DNA from: Fidelibacterota bacterium
Lineage (GTDB): Bacteria; Fidelibacterota; Marinisomatia; SCGC-AAA003-L08; TS1B11
Assembly: GCA_004124295.1 (NCBI GenBank)
Contig: SCKI01000008.1
Coordinates: 33,211 to 97,210 of the forward strand
Reading direction: 5' to 3'
DNA length: 64,000 nt
The notes beneath the pieces were generated by a model. It was not told where the DNA came from. It saw nothing but the letters and a program-made list of their open reading frames with translations, and ran no database searches. The first letter of the stretch is position 1. Each line of letters opens with the position of its first letter. This document shows positions 26,799-36,414 of the stretch, in pieces. The position numbers and the translations under genes were made by a program.

Positions 26799-29075
26799 TC
26801 ATGCGGTCACCTTGTGGCGCATGAGGTGGGTCAGGGTGGCCAGTATGGTCAGGGTGCCCAGGGCGCAGGAGACCATGGAGATAATCACCAGCCCCCCCAT
26901 GTAGCCCATAGGCACAAACTCGGAAAAGAGCAGGGTCGAGAAGCCCACCGACACGGCCAGCACGTTGAGCAGGATCGGGTAGCCGACGTCGTTGATGGTG
27001 GCCAGGCCCACCTCGTCGCGGGGGATGCCGCTTTTGAGGAAGTGCCGGTACTGGGCGACGAAATGGACGGCGAAATCGACCCCCACACCGATGATAATGG
27101 CGGTCAACAGGGCCGTGACGTGGTTTAGAGCCAGGCCAAACCAGCCCATCAGACCAAAATTGAGTATGATGGCGGAGGCCAGCGGGAGCACGGCCAGCAG
27201 TCCCCAGCGCAGCGATTTGAAGAATATCCAGGAGAGAAGGATCACCAGGACCAGGGAAACGCTGAGGGACCGGAACGAACTGACGATGAGCACCTGGACG
27301 AAGTCCTGGATGAAGACCGGGAAGCCGGTGAGGCGGACCTGCAGGCCGTTGCCGGGCAGGTCATCGAGATAATCCCGGGTACGGTTAACGATGCCCACCA
27401 ACCCGCTGGTGCTGGTCTGCTTGACCGTGGCGGTGATCAGCGCCCGCTGGTAGTCATAGTCGACCAGGGCCGAGAAATCGTCGGGATCGCCGGACATGCT
27501 GTAAAGGGTGAGCAGGTTGGCGACCTTCGCCCGGGTATCGGGAATGATCTCGTACTGGGCGCTGTCATCCATGACGGTGCGGTGCAGTTTGCGGACAATA
27601 TTTGCCAGCGACAGGGTGCTGCCGACGTAGTCCTCACTTTCGAGGTGGGTCTGGATGGATTCCATGGTTGTAAGGGAGGCCGGGGCTTTGATATCACCGG
27701 TCACTTCCAGGGCCAGATTGAGGGAACCGGCAAAATGCTCATCAATGAACTCGATGCTCTGCCGGATCGGCGAGGTGGGTTTGAAAAAGGTGACGAAATT
27801 GACCTCCACCCGCACCAATGTGGCGCCAATCAGGGAGACCGCGACCAGCAGAGACCCCGCTGCCAGGATTGTTTTTGGACGGCGGAAGACAAAGCCGCCC
27901 AGCCTGTCGACGATCTGCTCCAGCAGCCCGGCGCTTTTCAGGGCCCGGCCCGAAAGGTTCCAGCGGGCCATGGCCATCAGGCTGGGCAGCAGGGTTACCG
28001 ATAGCACCCAGGCCCAGAAGATGCCGAAGGAGATGGCCACGCCATAGCCGGTCATCGCCCGCAGGGGGGCCGTGACCAGACTGATAAAGCCGGCCATGGT
28101 CGTGATGGAGGTGAGAAATATCGGCATCATCAGCACATCCATGGTCGCTCTTACGGAGGCCTGCACATCCTGGCGCACGCGTATCTCCCTGAAGAAGCGG
28201 GTAATGATATGGACGCCATCGGCCGTGGCAATGGTGAGCAGAATTATCGGCATGCTGCTGTTGAGCAGCGTAAAGTTGAATGAGTCGCTGCCGGTGAAAC
28301 GGTAAACCCAGCCGAAGAAACCGATCATGCCGCCGGTGGAAAGACCGATCACCGCCAGAACCATCAGCAGTCCGGGGGCGCTGCGCAGATTAATGAGCAG
28401 GATCAGGGCCAGTATGACCATCCCGATGCGGATAAGGTTGAAAACGTCCTTGCGCACCGTTTTGGACAGCACCCCGCGGATATAAGGCATACCGGCCAGG
28501 TTGATTTCCAGACCGTCCGGGATGATGGCCAGCACATCCTCCAGGGCGGTAGCCAGCTCCTCGTCGGTGGCGGATGTCGCCGGTATCACCGCCAGGGTGG
28601 CGTAGCTGCCGTCCGTGGAGAGCAGCCGTTCGCCGATCTCGGGATTGGCCTGCAGGTAGGCGGCCAGACCGGCAATCTCAGCCGGCGACAGATCCCGGGC
28701 AGGCATCAGGTCCCCCACTTCCATGAAACCGTCCACATTGTCAATCCGGGTCATCGAGGCCAGGCTCAGCACTTCGTCCACCGCCGGGTTGTCCTCCAGG
28801 TGCCGGGTCAGGTCCCAGATCAGCGCGAGCATCCGGGCACTGACAATGGGCCCAGCGCCACCAATGGCCAGCAACAGCGGCTCGGTTGCGCCGAACTGTG
28901 CCTCCACCTCGTTCCAGATAATCCGCGAGGGCATATCGCTGGGCAGCATCTTCATGATGTCGTCTTCAAAATTGATATAGCGGACGCCCGAGATGAGGGC
29001 CAGGCTCATAGCCACGGCAAGGACGGCGATTCGTTTGGGATACTGGAGGGTCAGGTTGATCAGGGCTTGTTTCAT
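26799..29075 (-). CDS. MMPL/RND-family transporter
   Basis: 758 residues with two RND halves, each an N-terminal TM helix, a large periplasmic loop and a block of about five TM helices. Characteristic stretches: INFEDDIMKMLPSD after TM1, TIATADGVHIITRFFRE in TM4-5 of the first half and IIIGVGVDFAVHFVAQY in the second, both with the Asp of the proton relay. It belongs to the hopanoid/lipid exporter (HpnN)-like branch rather than the drug pumps. With the LolA-like and barrel proteins it would form a trans-envelope lipid or hydrophobic compound path. The TetR gene is 31 bp upstream in the same direction. Confidence 0.9.
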   Translation of the reverse strand: MKQALINLTLQYPKRIAVLAVAMSLALISGVRYINFEDDIMKMLPSDMPSRIIWNEVEAQFGATEPLLLAIGGAGPIVSARMLALIWDLTRHLEDNPAVDEVLSLASMTRIDNVDGFMEVGDLMPARDLSPAEIAGLAAYLQANPEIGERLLSTDGSYATLAVIPATSATDEELATALEDVLAIIPDGLEINLAGMPYIRGVLSKTVRKDVFNLIRIGMVILALILLINLRSAPGLLMVLAVIGLSTGGMIGFFGWVYRFTGSDSFNFTLLNSSMPIILLTIATADGVHIITRFFREIRVRQDVQASVRATMDVLMMPIFLTSITTMAGFISLVTAPLRAMTGYGVAISFGIFWAWVLSVTLLPSLMAMARWNLSGRALKSAGLLEQIVDRLGGFVFRRPKTILAAGSLLVAVSLIGATLVRVEVNFVTFFKPTSPIRQSIEFIDEHFAGSLNLALEVTGDIKAPASLTTMESIQTHLESEDYVGSTLSLANIVRKLHRTVMDDSAQYEIIPDTRAKVANLLTLYSMSGDPDDFSALVDYDYQRALITATVKQTSTSGLVGIVNRTRDYLDDLPGNGLQVRLTGFPVFIQDFVQVLIVSSFRSLSVSLVLVILLSWIFFKSLRWGLLAVLPLASAIILNFGLMGWFGLALNHVTALLTAIIIGVGVDFAVHFVAQYRHFLKSGIPRDEVGLATINDVGYPILLNVLAVSVGFSTLLFSEFVPMGYMGGLVIISMVSCALGTLTILATLTHLMRHKVTA

Positions 29076-29106
29076 AGTGACTCCGAGTATTTTTATTACA
29101 GGATTA

Positions 29107-29745
29107 TTAGGCCAATCTTTGCCGCACCCCGCCCATGATCATACCGACCACATGCGTACGGTTGTCGGGGTCCCGGACGGAGAGACCGTAGACATCGAGA
29201 ATGTTCTCCATGGCCGGCTCGGTCAGAAAGGTGGCCACAATGGTTGACATGATGCTGACCACGGTGCGCACCACATCCTGGTAGGGGAGATCGTCCCGCC
29301 CCACATAGGCCGCAAGCTTGGGCTCCCACAACTTGATGACTTCCGGCGCCTTGATCCGCAGGATGGGACCGATCCGGGGGGCTCCGGCGGCGAGCTCCCG
29401 GGCCATGAAAGCCCTCAGCCGGCCATTGCGGCTGGCCAGCAGGTCCCCGTAGATATCGAAAACGTTGCCCAGGGCGGTCTGCAGATCCGGCGCTTCCTCG
29501 ATGGCCCGGGTCAGGCGGGCAAAGAGAGGCCGGGTCACCGCATTGAGGACCTGCTCGAAGAGGGTCTTTTTGTCCTCGAAGTGGTAGTAGAGCATGAACT
29601 TGTTCACCCCGGCCCGGCGGGCGATTTCGCGCATGTTGGCGCCGTCGAAACCTCCCTCGGCGAAGGTATCGATGGCCGATTCGAGGATGCGCTGGCGGTT
29701 TTTGGCCGTTTTTTCTTTGGTGCTCTCTTTCGGGCGGGGTGTCAT
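29107..29745 (-). CDS. TetR/AcrR-family repressor
   Basis: 212 residues with a canonical TetR HTH: RQRILESAIDTFAEGGFDGANMREIARRAG in outline, followed by NKFMLYYHFEDKKTLF. The C-terminal helical ligand domain carries no recognisable specificity. First gene of the operon that continues with MMPL, LolA-like and barrel genes, so it probably represses its own unit; matching operator-like repeats lie directly upstream (29770-29812). Confidence 0.92.
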   Translation of the reverse strand: MTPRPKESTKEKTAKNRQRILESAIDTFAEGGFDGANMREIARRAGVNKFMLYYHFEDKKTLFEQVLNAVTRPLFARLTRAIEEAPDLQTALGNVFDIYGDLLASRNGRLRAFMARELAAGAPRIGPILRIKAPEVIKLWEPKLAAYVGRDDLPYQDVVRTVVSIMSTIVATFLTEPAMENILDVYGLSVRDPDNRTHVVGMIMGGVRQRLA

Positions 29746-29769
29746 GGTCAGGCTCCGAGCGAATATACC

Positions 29770-29812
29770 AACCGTTCGGTCAATAAAACAAGCGTATTCT
29801 TGTACGAACGGT
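29770..29812. promoter_or_regulatory. Two TetR-type operator-like sites
   Basis: Site 1 (29771-29780) is ACCGTTCGGT, with arms ACCG/CGGT around TT. Site 2 (29804-29812) is ACGAACGGT, the same motif inverted with one arm imperfect. Both are followed by caataaa, and they are spaced about 33 bp apart, just ahead of the TetR start (29745). This is the pattern expected for autoregulation by a TetR dimer. Confidence 0.6.
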
Positions 29813-29839
29813 CAATAAATGGCTATTCCCAACAGGGAT

Positions 29840-32800
29840 TTAGCGCTGCTGCCAGTAGAAAGGGGGCCGCTTAACGGCCTTCGGCCATACTTCATCGAGG
29901 GTCATGCCGTCATACAGGCGCCCGCCCAGCATCACCTGATCGATCTTCTCCGAATTCTGGATGTCGTCCAAGGGGTTGGCCGACAGCACCAGCAGGTCGG
30001 CCAGCTTGCCCGCGCTGATGGAACCCAGATCGTTCCCCATGCCGATGTATTCGGCGCCGTTGAGGGTGGCGGCCCGGAGGGCCTCCAAGGGGGACATGCC
30101 GCCTTGCACCAGCATCCAGATCTCCCAGTGGGCCGCCAGGCCATCCAACTGGCCGTGGGCCCCGATATTCACCGCCACGCCTGCTTTGGCCAGGGCGGCT
30201 GCGGCCCGGGCATTCTCCAGGTAGTTGTAGTCATCGTCCTCGATGTGCATGCGCCGCCGGCCGCGCCGGTCCAGCAGCTCCCGGGGGGTAAAGGCCAGCA
30301 GGCGGGCATGCTCGAACACGTTCTGGTGTTGGTACCAGTAATTCTCTCCCCAAAGACCGCCGTAGGAGACCACCAGGGTCGGCGTATAACCGACCGTGCT
30401 GGCCGCATACAGGCTGATGGCATCGTGATACAGGGGCGACACGGGGATCGAATGCTCGATGCCGGTGTGCCCATCGAGGATCATGTTCAGGTTCCACTGC
30501 AGCGTCGAGCCCCCCTCAGGATAGACCATCATCTCCAATTCCCGGGCGGCGGCCAGCACCTGTTGGCGCTGGTCCCGGCGTGGCTGGTTGTACGATTTCA
30601 CCGAGAAAGCGCCGTAGGCCTTCAGCCGCCGCAGATGGGAACGGGCCTCCTCTAGGGAGTTGATGACCGCCCGGTCCAGAATCTCCGCGCCGTACAGTAT
30701 CCGGCCGGTGGAGAACAGGCGCGGGGCGAGAATATGCCCGGCCTTCTGCAGCTCGCTGGCAGCGAAAACATTCACCGTATTGTTTGAGGGGTCGTGGGTG
30801 GTGGTCACGCCGAACGCCAGGTTGGCCAGGTAGGCCCAATTCTGCTGCGCCGTGATGCCGTCTCCGGCGCCCCCTACATGGGCATGGACGTCGATGAGGC
30901 CCGGCATGATGAACTTCCCGCTGACGTCAATCGTCCTGGCGCCCCGGGGTATGCTTGTGCTGCCGGCCGGACCCACGGCGCTGATACGGCCGTTGGTAAT
31001 CACCACGACACCGTTTTCGATAACGCCGGCGTCATCCATCGTGATCAGGGTAGCGCCGGTGAGGGCCAGGGAGCCTTTGGGCCGGTTGGTTTTTTCATCC
31101 CACCCCAGGGCCACACCGGTGCTGTCGGGGCCGGGCAGCTCGTCCGCCGCGCCGGGAATAAAGTCGAACAGTTCCCGCAGGCTGCGGCTATAGAGCCTGG
31201 CGCCCATGGTCCAATAGACCGTTTTACTATCGCCGGACCAGTGCACATTCACCTGCCCGTCGATGCCGGCCTGGGCCACCGGCATATTTTTCATCTTTGG
31301 CGACAACTCCAGCGCCTTGCCGGACCGGGCCAACGGCGCCACATAGAGGTTGAACCGCTCCACGAAAGCGATCCATTTCCCGTCCGGCGAGGGGACCAGC
31401 GACTGGGCGTTTTTGCCGGTGGCGATGATCCGCTGGTCACGGCCGTTAAGGTCGATCGAAATGAGGGCCCATTTTTCATCCTCCCGGCTGCGCACCAGGA
31501 TGCGCTCGCCGTCGGGGCTGAAGCGGGGCTGGCTGCCGCTGGTGGTCACCAGTTTCGGTGTGCCGCCTTTGGCCGGTATGATGTAAATCCCCGGCTCGGC
31601 GGTGCCGTTGAAGCCCCGGGTCCAGTTGCCACCCAGCTTGCGGTAGACGATCCGCTGCCCATCGGGAGACCAGGACGGTTCCAGGTAGTGGCCCGGCGCC
31701 AATTTCAGGCTGCGGGTCTTGCCGCTGGATGCGCTGGCTATCTCGATCCCGCCTCCGGAGCCATCCCGCCAGGTGGTAAAGGCGACGCTGCGGCCGTTCG
31801 GCGACCAACTGGGGGTAAACTCGAAGCGGTCCCTGCCGTTGGTGAACAGCTTCTTCCCGGAGCCGTCGGCATTGGCCTTGTACAGCCGGCCGAGGGCCTG
31901 AAAGACGATCTGCCTGCCGTTGGGGGAAACGGCGGCATACTTTACAGTCTTCACCGGGAAGGTGTCCCCGCCCACCGGCACCTTGAACAATACCACTTCG
32001 GTAAGGGTCTGCTCAACCTGGGCCGTGAAGGGGATCTCCACCGCCCGGCCGGAGGCCACCGCCACGCGCATAATCTTCCCCTTGGCGCTGATGATGATCT
32101 GCCTGCCATCGGGCGTCCAGCTGTAGCCGGGATTGGTGCCGAAATGGGACCAGGTCTCCTGGGAGTCACGACTGAGGCCGTCGTAGAGCTTGCGCTCGTC
32201 GCCGTTGGCCAGGTCCTTGATAAACAGGGCCGTTTTTAGTTGTACCCGGCGGATGAAGGCCAACGATTTCCCGTCGGGCGAGACCTGGGGCGTCATGGCG
32301 CCGCCCAATCCGCCTACGGCCCGCTCCTTTTTCCCGGTATCGAGATCAATTTTTTCGATGGCATAGATCGAGCCGTAGGGGTTGCGGTTGTACTGGTAGG
32401 TGGAGCCGGGACTGATGTCCTGGGAATAGTAGAGCGTGCTGCCGTCGGGTGAAATGTCCGGCTCGCCGGCGTCGTGCTGCCAGTCCCGGCGCTCGGAGAC
32501 GGCCAGGCCCTCGCCGCCGCTGATATGGTACATCCACATCTCGCCGGCCCCCAGGGAACGGGTATCGCGGTAGTGCTTCCGGGCGATGATGTACTGCCCA
32601 TCAGGGGTGAACACCGGATTGTTCAGGATGCGATCCTTCTCCGCGGTCACTTTTCGGGGCTCGGAGCCGTCGCTGTCCATGATCCAGATGTTCTCCGCGC
32701 CGTCCCGGTCACTGGTGTAGGCGATGCTTTTGCCATCGGGACTGTAGGCCGGCTGCACGTCCCAGGCGGGGCCGGAAGTGAGCCGGGTGGCCTGTCCGCC

Positions 32801-33085
32801 GCCGATCGGCAGCCGATAGATATCGCCCAGCAGATCGAATACGATTTGCCGCCCGTCCGGCGACACGTCCAGGCTGATCCAGGTCCCCTCGCGGGTCTCG
32901 AAAGCAATTTCGGTGGTGGGTCCGGTAGGTTCGGTAATGTCCCACTTGCTCTCCTCCTGCCCGGTACTGTCAGCGGGGGCATCATCCGCGCCGGTCTGGT
33001 CCTGGCCGGCCAATGCCGACCCGGCTAGCCCCAGGCAGAGGATGGCCAAGACCGCAAGCCGGCAAAAAGGGATGAATCGGGACAT
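29840..33085 (-). CDS. TolB-like propeller fused to amidohydrolase
   Basis: 1081 residues with a signal peptide (FCRLAVLAILCLGLAGSALA). Residues about 50-640 are a PD40/TolB-type propeller with many SPDG turns (DVSPDGRQIVFD, PAYSPDGKSIAYTSDRDGA, DISPDGSTLYYS). The C-terminal part is a metal-dependent amidohydrolase: GKFIMPGLIDVHAHVGG has the HxH metal motif, IEHSIP and GAHGQLDGLAAHWE supply further His, and SAGKLADLLVLSANPL is the usual end. The combination is known among secreted imidazolonepropionase/prolidase-like proteins of unclear substrate. It starts 17 bp after the carB stop, so it may be on the carB transcript. Confidence 0.9.
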   Translation of the reverse strand: MSRFIPFCRLAVLAILCLGLAGSALAGQDQTGADDAPADSTGQEESKWDITEPTGPTTEIAFETREGTWISLDVSPDGRQIVFDLLGDIYRLPIGGGQATRLTSGPAWDVQPAYSPDGKSIAYTSDRDGAENIWIMDSDGSEPRKVTAEKDRILNNPVFTPDGQYIIARKHYRDTRSLGAGEMWMYHISGGEGLAVSERRDWQHDAGEPDISPDGSTLYYSQDISPGSTYQYNRNPYGSIYAIEKIDLDTGKKERAVGGLGGAMTPQVSPDGKSLAFIRRVQLKTALFIKDLANGDERKLYDGLSRDSQETWSHFGTNPGYSWTPDGRQIIISAKGKIMRVAVASGRAVEIPFTAQVEQTLTEVVLFKVPVGGDTFPVKTVKYAAVSPNGRQIVFQALGRLYKANADGSGKKLFTNGRDRFEFTPSWSPNGRSVAFTTWRDGSGGGIEIASASSGKTRSLKLAPGHYLEPSWSPDGQRIVYRKLGGNWTRGFNGTAEPGIYIIPAKGGTPKLVTTSGSQPRFSPDGERILVRSREDEKWALISIDLNGRDQRIIATGKNAQSLVPSPDGKWIAFVERFNLYVAPLARSGKALELSPKMKNMPVAQAGIDGQVNVHWSGDSKTVYWTMGARLYSRSLRELFDFIPGAADELPGPDSTGVALGWDEKTNRPKGSLALTGATLITMDDAGVIENGVVVITNGRISAVGPAGSTSIPRGARTIDVSGKFIMPGLIDVHAHVGGAGDGITAQQNWAYLANLAFGVTTTHDPSNNTVNVFAASELQKAGHILAPRLFSTGRILYGAEILDRAVINSLEEARSHLRRLKAYGAFSVKSYNQPRRDQRQQVLAAARELEMMVYPEGGSTLQWNLNMILDGHTGIEHSIPVSPLYHDAISLYAASTVGYTPTLVVSYGGLWGENYWYQHQNVFEHARLLAFTPRELLDRRGRRRMHIEDDDYNYLENARAAAALAKAGVAVNIGAHGQLDGLAAHWEIWMLVQGGMSPLEALRAATLNGAEYIGMGNDLGSISAGKLADLLVLSANPLDDIQNSEKIDQVMLGGRLYDGMTLDEVWPKAVKRPPFYWQQR

Positions 33086-33102
33086 GTCGGGACTCCTTTA
33101 CT

Positions 33103-36100
33103 TCAGGCGGTGACGGTTTTAAAAATTTCCTGCAGTGAGCGGACTTCAAAGCGGCCCGACTGCACCCGCCGGATGGCCCGCACCATCGCCTTGGCGGCGC
33201 TGAGTGTGGTGACCATGGGCACCTTATGTTGCAGGGCCTCCAGGCCGACGGCGTGCTCATCAAGGCGCGATTTGGCGCCCAGGGGTGTGTTCACGATGAG
33301 CTGCACCTCGCCATTGCTGATGGCATCGGCGATGTCGGGCCGCGGTTCCCCTTTCTTCGAGACCGGGGCCACCTCGAGGCCGTTTTGTTGCAGGTGCCGG
33401 CAAGTGCCCGTCGTGGCGATCAGCCTGAAGCCGAGTTCGCTGAAATCCCGGGCGATATCGACGGTCTCGTTTTTATCGTGGTCGTTCACCGAAATAAAGA
33501 CCGTGCCCTCAACCGGCAGCTGGGTGCCGGCCGCCATCTCGGCTTTGGCATAGGCCGCTCCCAAACCCATGTCCAGACCCATCACTTCACCCGTGGACTT
33601 CATTTCAGGAGACAGGTAAACGCTGTCGGTGGGGAATTTTTCGAAGGGGAAAACCGGTTTCTTGATGGCCAGCACCGAGGGGCCTGATGTATCATCGGCA
33701 AAGTCGGCCCGCCCCCCGGTGACCTCCTTGAGCGACTGGCCGATGGCGATCTGCGCGGCCCATCTGGCCAGCGGCATGTTGCGGGCCTTGCTGACGAACG
33801 GAACGGTTCTGCTGGCCCGGGGGTTAGCCTCCAGCACGAACAGACGATCCTCCTTGACGGCGTACTGGACATTCAGCAATCCCTTGACGCCGAGCTCGTG
33901 GGCCAGGGTCCGGCTGGTGCGGGTGATTTTCTCCATGAGGTCGGGCGAAAGCTTGTAAGGGGGCAGCACGCAGGCCGAATCACCGCTGTGGATGCCGGCC
34001 TCCTCGATGTGCTGCATCACCCCGGCGATCAGCACATCCTGGCCATCGCTGAGGGCGTCCACGTCAAATTCGTAGGCATCTTCCAGGAAGACATCGATCA
34101 GGATGGGATGCTCCCAGGCCGAGGCGGTATGTTTGCGCAGGTACTCTTCCAGCCCCGCCTGGCTGTAAACGATCTCCATGGCCCGGCCACCGAGCACATA
34201 GCGGGGCCGGACCAGCACCGGGTAGCCAACCTCCTTAGCGACGGCCAGCGCCTCGTTGAGGCCGTGGGCAATGCCGTAGTCCGGACGGGGGATTTTCAGC
34301 CGGTCCAGAAGGGCGCCGAACTTCTCCCGGTCCTCAGCCAGATCGATGGACTCCGGCGAGGTGCCTAGAATAGTGACACCGGCCTCGGCCAGCCGGCCGG
34401 CAATGGAGAGCGGGGTCTGCCCTCCAAACTGGACCAGAACGCCGATAGGTTTTTCCAGCTCCACCACGTTCATCACGTCCTCGAAGGTGAGGGGCTCAAA
34501 ATAGAGCCGGTCGGCCACGTCGAAGTCGGTGGAGACCGTCTCCGGATTACAGTTGTGCATGATCGCTTTCAGGCCCGACTGCTGCACGGCCCGCACCGCC
34601 TGCACACAGCAATAATCGAATTCAATGCCCTGGCCGATGCGGTTGGGGCCACTCCCCAGGATCAGCACCTTTTCGCCCTCGAGGGGTGTCACTTCCGCTT
34701 CGGTTTCGTAGCTGCCGTAGCAGTAGGGGCTGGCGGCGGCAAACTCCCCGGCGCAGGTATCCACCGACTTAAAGGCCGGCTTGACCCCCAGGTCGTTGCG
34801 CAGCTGCCTGAAATCGTGCTCGGTCATGTCCAGGCGGGTGGCCAGTTGGACGTCGGAGAAACCGCGCCGCTTGAGGTCGCTGATGAGCGCCGCGTCGGGG
34901 GGCGATCCGTTCTGCCCCGGCGGGGCGAGGCGTCGGCCGGCCTCCACCAGCTGGGCGATCTGGTGCAGGAACCAGGGATCGATATGGGTGCGGGCGTTGA
35001 TTTCCTCCACGGACCAGCCCTGGGACAGGGCCTGCTCCACCTTGAGCAGTCTGAAGGCGGTGGGAAACTGAATCCGGTCCATATCGAGGGGCCGGGTCAC
35101 TTCGGCGGCCCTGGCCTCCAGGCCATCGAGCCCGGTTTCCAGGGAGCGGTAGGCCTTCTGCAGGCTCTCCTGGAAGGTGCGGCCAATGGCCATCACTTCG
35201 CCGACGGACTGCATCTGCACCCCGAGTATGCCGTCCGCCTTGGGAAATTTCTCGAAGTTGAAGCGGGGTACTTTGGTGACCACGTAGTCGATGGCCGGCT
35301 CGTAGGCGGCCAGGGTCTGGCCGGTGATGTCGTTGGATATTTCATCCAGGCGGTAACCGACGGCCAGTTTGGCCGCCACCTTGGCGATGGGAAAGCCGGT
35401 GGCTTTCGAGGCCAGGGCCGAGCTGCGACTGACCCGGGGATTCATCTCTACGATCACCATGCGTCCGTCCTGCGGGTGTACCGCGAACTGCACATTTGAC
35501 CCGCCGGTGCGCACGCCCACGGCCCGGATGCAGCGCAGGGCCCAATCGCGCATCTTCTGGTATTCCCGGTCGGTGAGGGTCTGCGCCGGCGCCACGGTGA
35601 CCGAATCGCCGGTGTGCACGCCCATGGGATCGATGTTTTCGATGGAGCAGACCACCAGGGCATTGTCGGCGTTATCGCCCATCACCTCCAGCTCGAACTC
35701 CTTCCAGCCGATAAGGGCCTCCTCAATCAGCACCTCGCCGACCGGACTGGCCGCCAGCGCCTTGGCCGCCAGAGCGCTGTATTCCTCCCGGTTATAGGCG
35801 ATGGAGCCACCGCTGCCGCCCAGCGTAAAGGAGGGCCGCAGGATCAGCGGAAAAGGGAGCTTCCCGGCCATACTTTCAGCCTCGGCGACAGACCGCACCA
35901 GACCGCCCCGGGCCGTGGTGATCCCCTCGCCGGCCATCAGCTCCTTGAAGGCTTCGCGGTCCTCCGCCCGGCGGATGACCTCGCCATCGGCAGCCAACAT
36001 GCGCACGCCGTACTGCTCGAACACCCCCCGGCTTTCCAGCTCCAGGGCGCAGTTGAGGCCGGTCTGCCCCCCGACGGTGGGCAGGATGGCGTCGGGCCGT

Positions 36101-36342
36101 TCCTTGGCGATGATCTGGGCCACGATGTCGGGCTGAACCGGCTCGATGTAGGTGGCATGGGCCAGCTCGGGGTCGGTCATGATGGTGGCCGGATTGGAGT
36201 TGACCAGGATAATCCGGTAACCTTCCTCCTTGAGGGCGCGGCAGGCCTGGGTGCCGGAGTAATCGAATTCACAGCCCTGGCCGATGACGATGGGGCCGGC
36301 GCCGAGAATCAGTATGGAATGGAGGCTGCTATCCCTGGGCAT
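33103..36342 (-). CDS. carB: Carbamoyl-phosphate synthase, large subunit
   Basis: 1079 residues, full length. It makes carbamoyl phosphate from ammonia, bicarbonate and 2 ATP for pyrimidine and arginine synthesis. Two homologous ATP-grasp halves are visible: [20 protein letters not shown] and [20 protein letters not shown] open each half, with [17 protein letters not shown] and [16 protein letters not shown] in the respective ATP-grasp domains. A C-terminal MGS-like allosteric domain follows ([20 protein letters not shown]). The small subunit carA is not in the window. ATG at 36342; a 72-bp spacer separates it from the PPDK_N gene upstream. Confidence 0.97.
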   Translation of the reverse strand: MPRDSSLHSILILGAGPIVIGQGCEFDYSGTQACRALKEEGYRIILVNSNPATIMTDPELAHATYIEPVQPDIVAQIIAKERPDAILPTVGGQTGLNCALELESRGVFEQYGVRMLAADGEVIRRAEDREAFKELMAGEGITTARGGLVRSVAEAESMAGKLPFPLILRPSFTLGGSGGSIAYNREEYSALAAKALAASPVGEVLIEEALIGWKEFELEVMGDNADNALVVCSIENIDPMGVHTGDSVTVAPAQTLTDREYQKMRDWALRCIRAVGVRTGGSNVQFAVHPQDGRMVIVEMNPRVSRSSALASKATGFPIAKVAAKLAVGYRLDEISNDITGQTLAAYEPAIDYVVTKVPRFNFEKFPKADGILGVQMQSVGEVMAIGRTFQESLQKAYRSLETGLDGLEARAAEVTRPLDMDRIQFPTAFRLLKVEQALSQGWSVEEINARTHIDPWFLHQIAQLVEAGRRLAPPGQNGSPPDAALISDLKRRGFSDVQLATRLDMTEHDFRQLRNDLGVKPAFKSVDTCAGEFAAASPYCYGSYETEAEVTPLEGEKVLILGSGPNRIGQGIEFDYCCVQAVRAVQQSGLKAIMHNCNPETVSTDFDVADRLYFEPLTFEDVMNVVELEKPIGVLVQFGGQTPLSIAGRLAEAGVTILGTSPESIDLAEDREKFGALLDRLKIPRPDYGIAHGLNEALAVAKEVGYPVLVRPRYVLGGRAMEIVYSQAGLEEYLRKHTASAWEHPILIDVFLEDAYEFDVDALSDGQDVLIAGVMQHIEEAGIHSGDSACVLPPYKLSPDLMEKITRTSRTLAHELGVKGLLNVQYAVKEDRLFVLEANPRASRTVPFVSKARNMPLARWAAQIAIGQSLKEVTGGRADFADDTSGPSVLAIKKPVFPFEKFPTDSVYLSPEMKSTGEVMGLDMGLGAAYAKAEMAAGTQLPVEGTVFISVNDHDKNETVDIARDFSELGFRLIATTGTCRHLQQNGLEVAPVSKKGEPRPDIADAISNGEVQLIVNTPLGAKSRLDEHAVGLEALQHKVPMVTTLSAAKAMVRAIRRVQSGRFEVRSLQEIFKTVTA

Positions 36343-36414
36343 GGGCGGCCGCGTATTGTGACCCGCTGGGAGTCAGGCGCAAGCAGATGAAAAGGGACCG
36401 CCAGCGGAAAAAAA

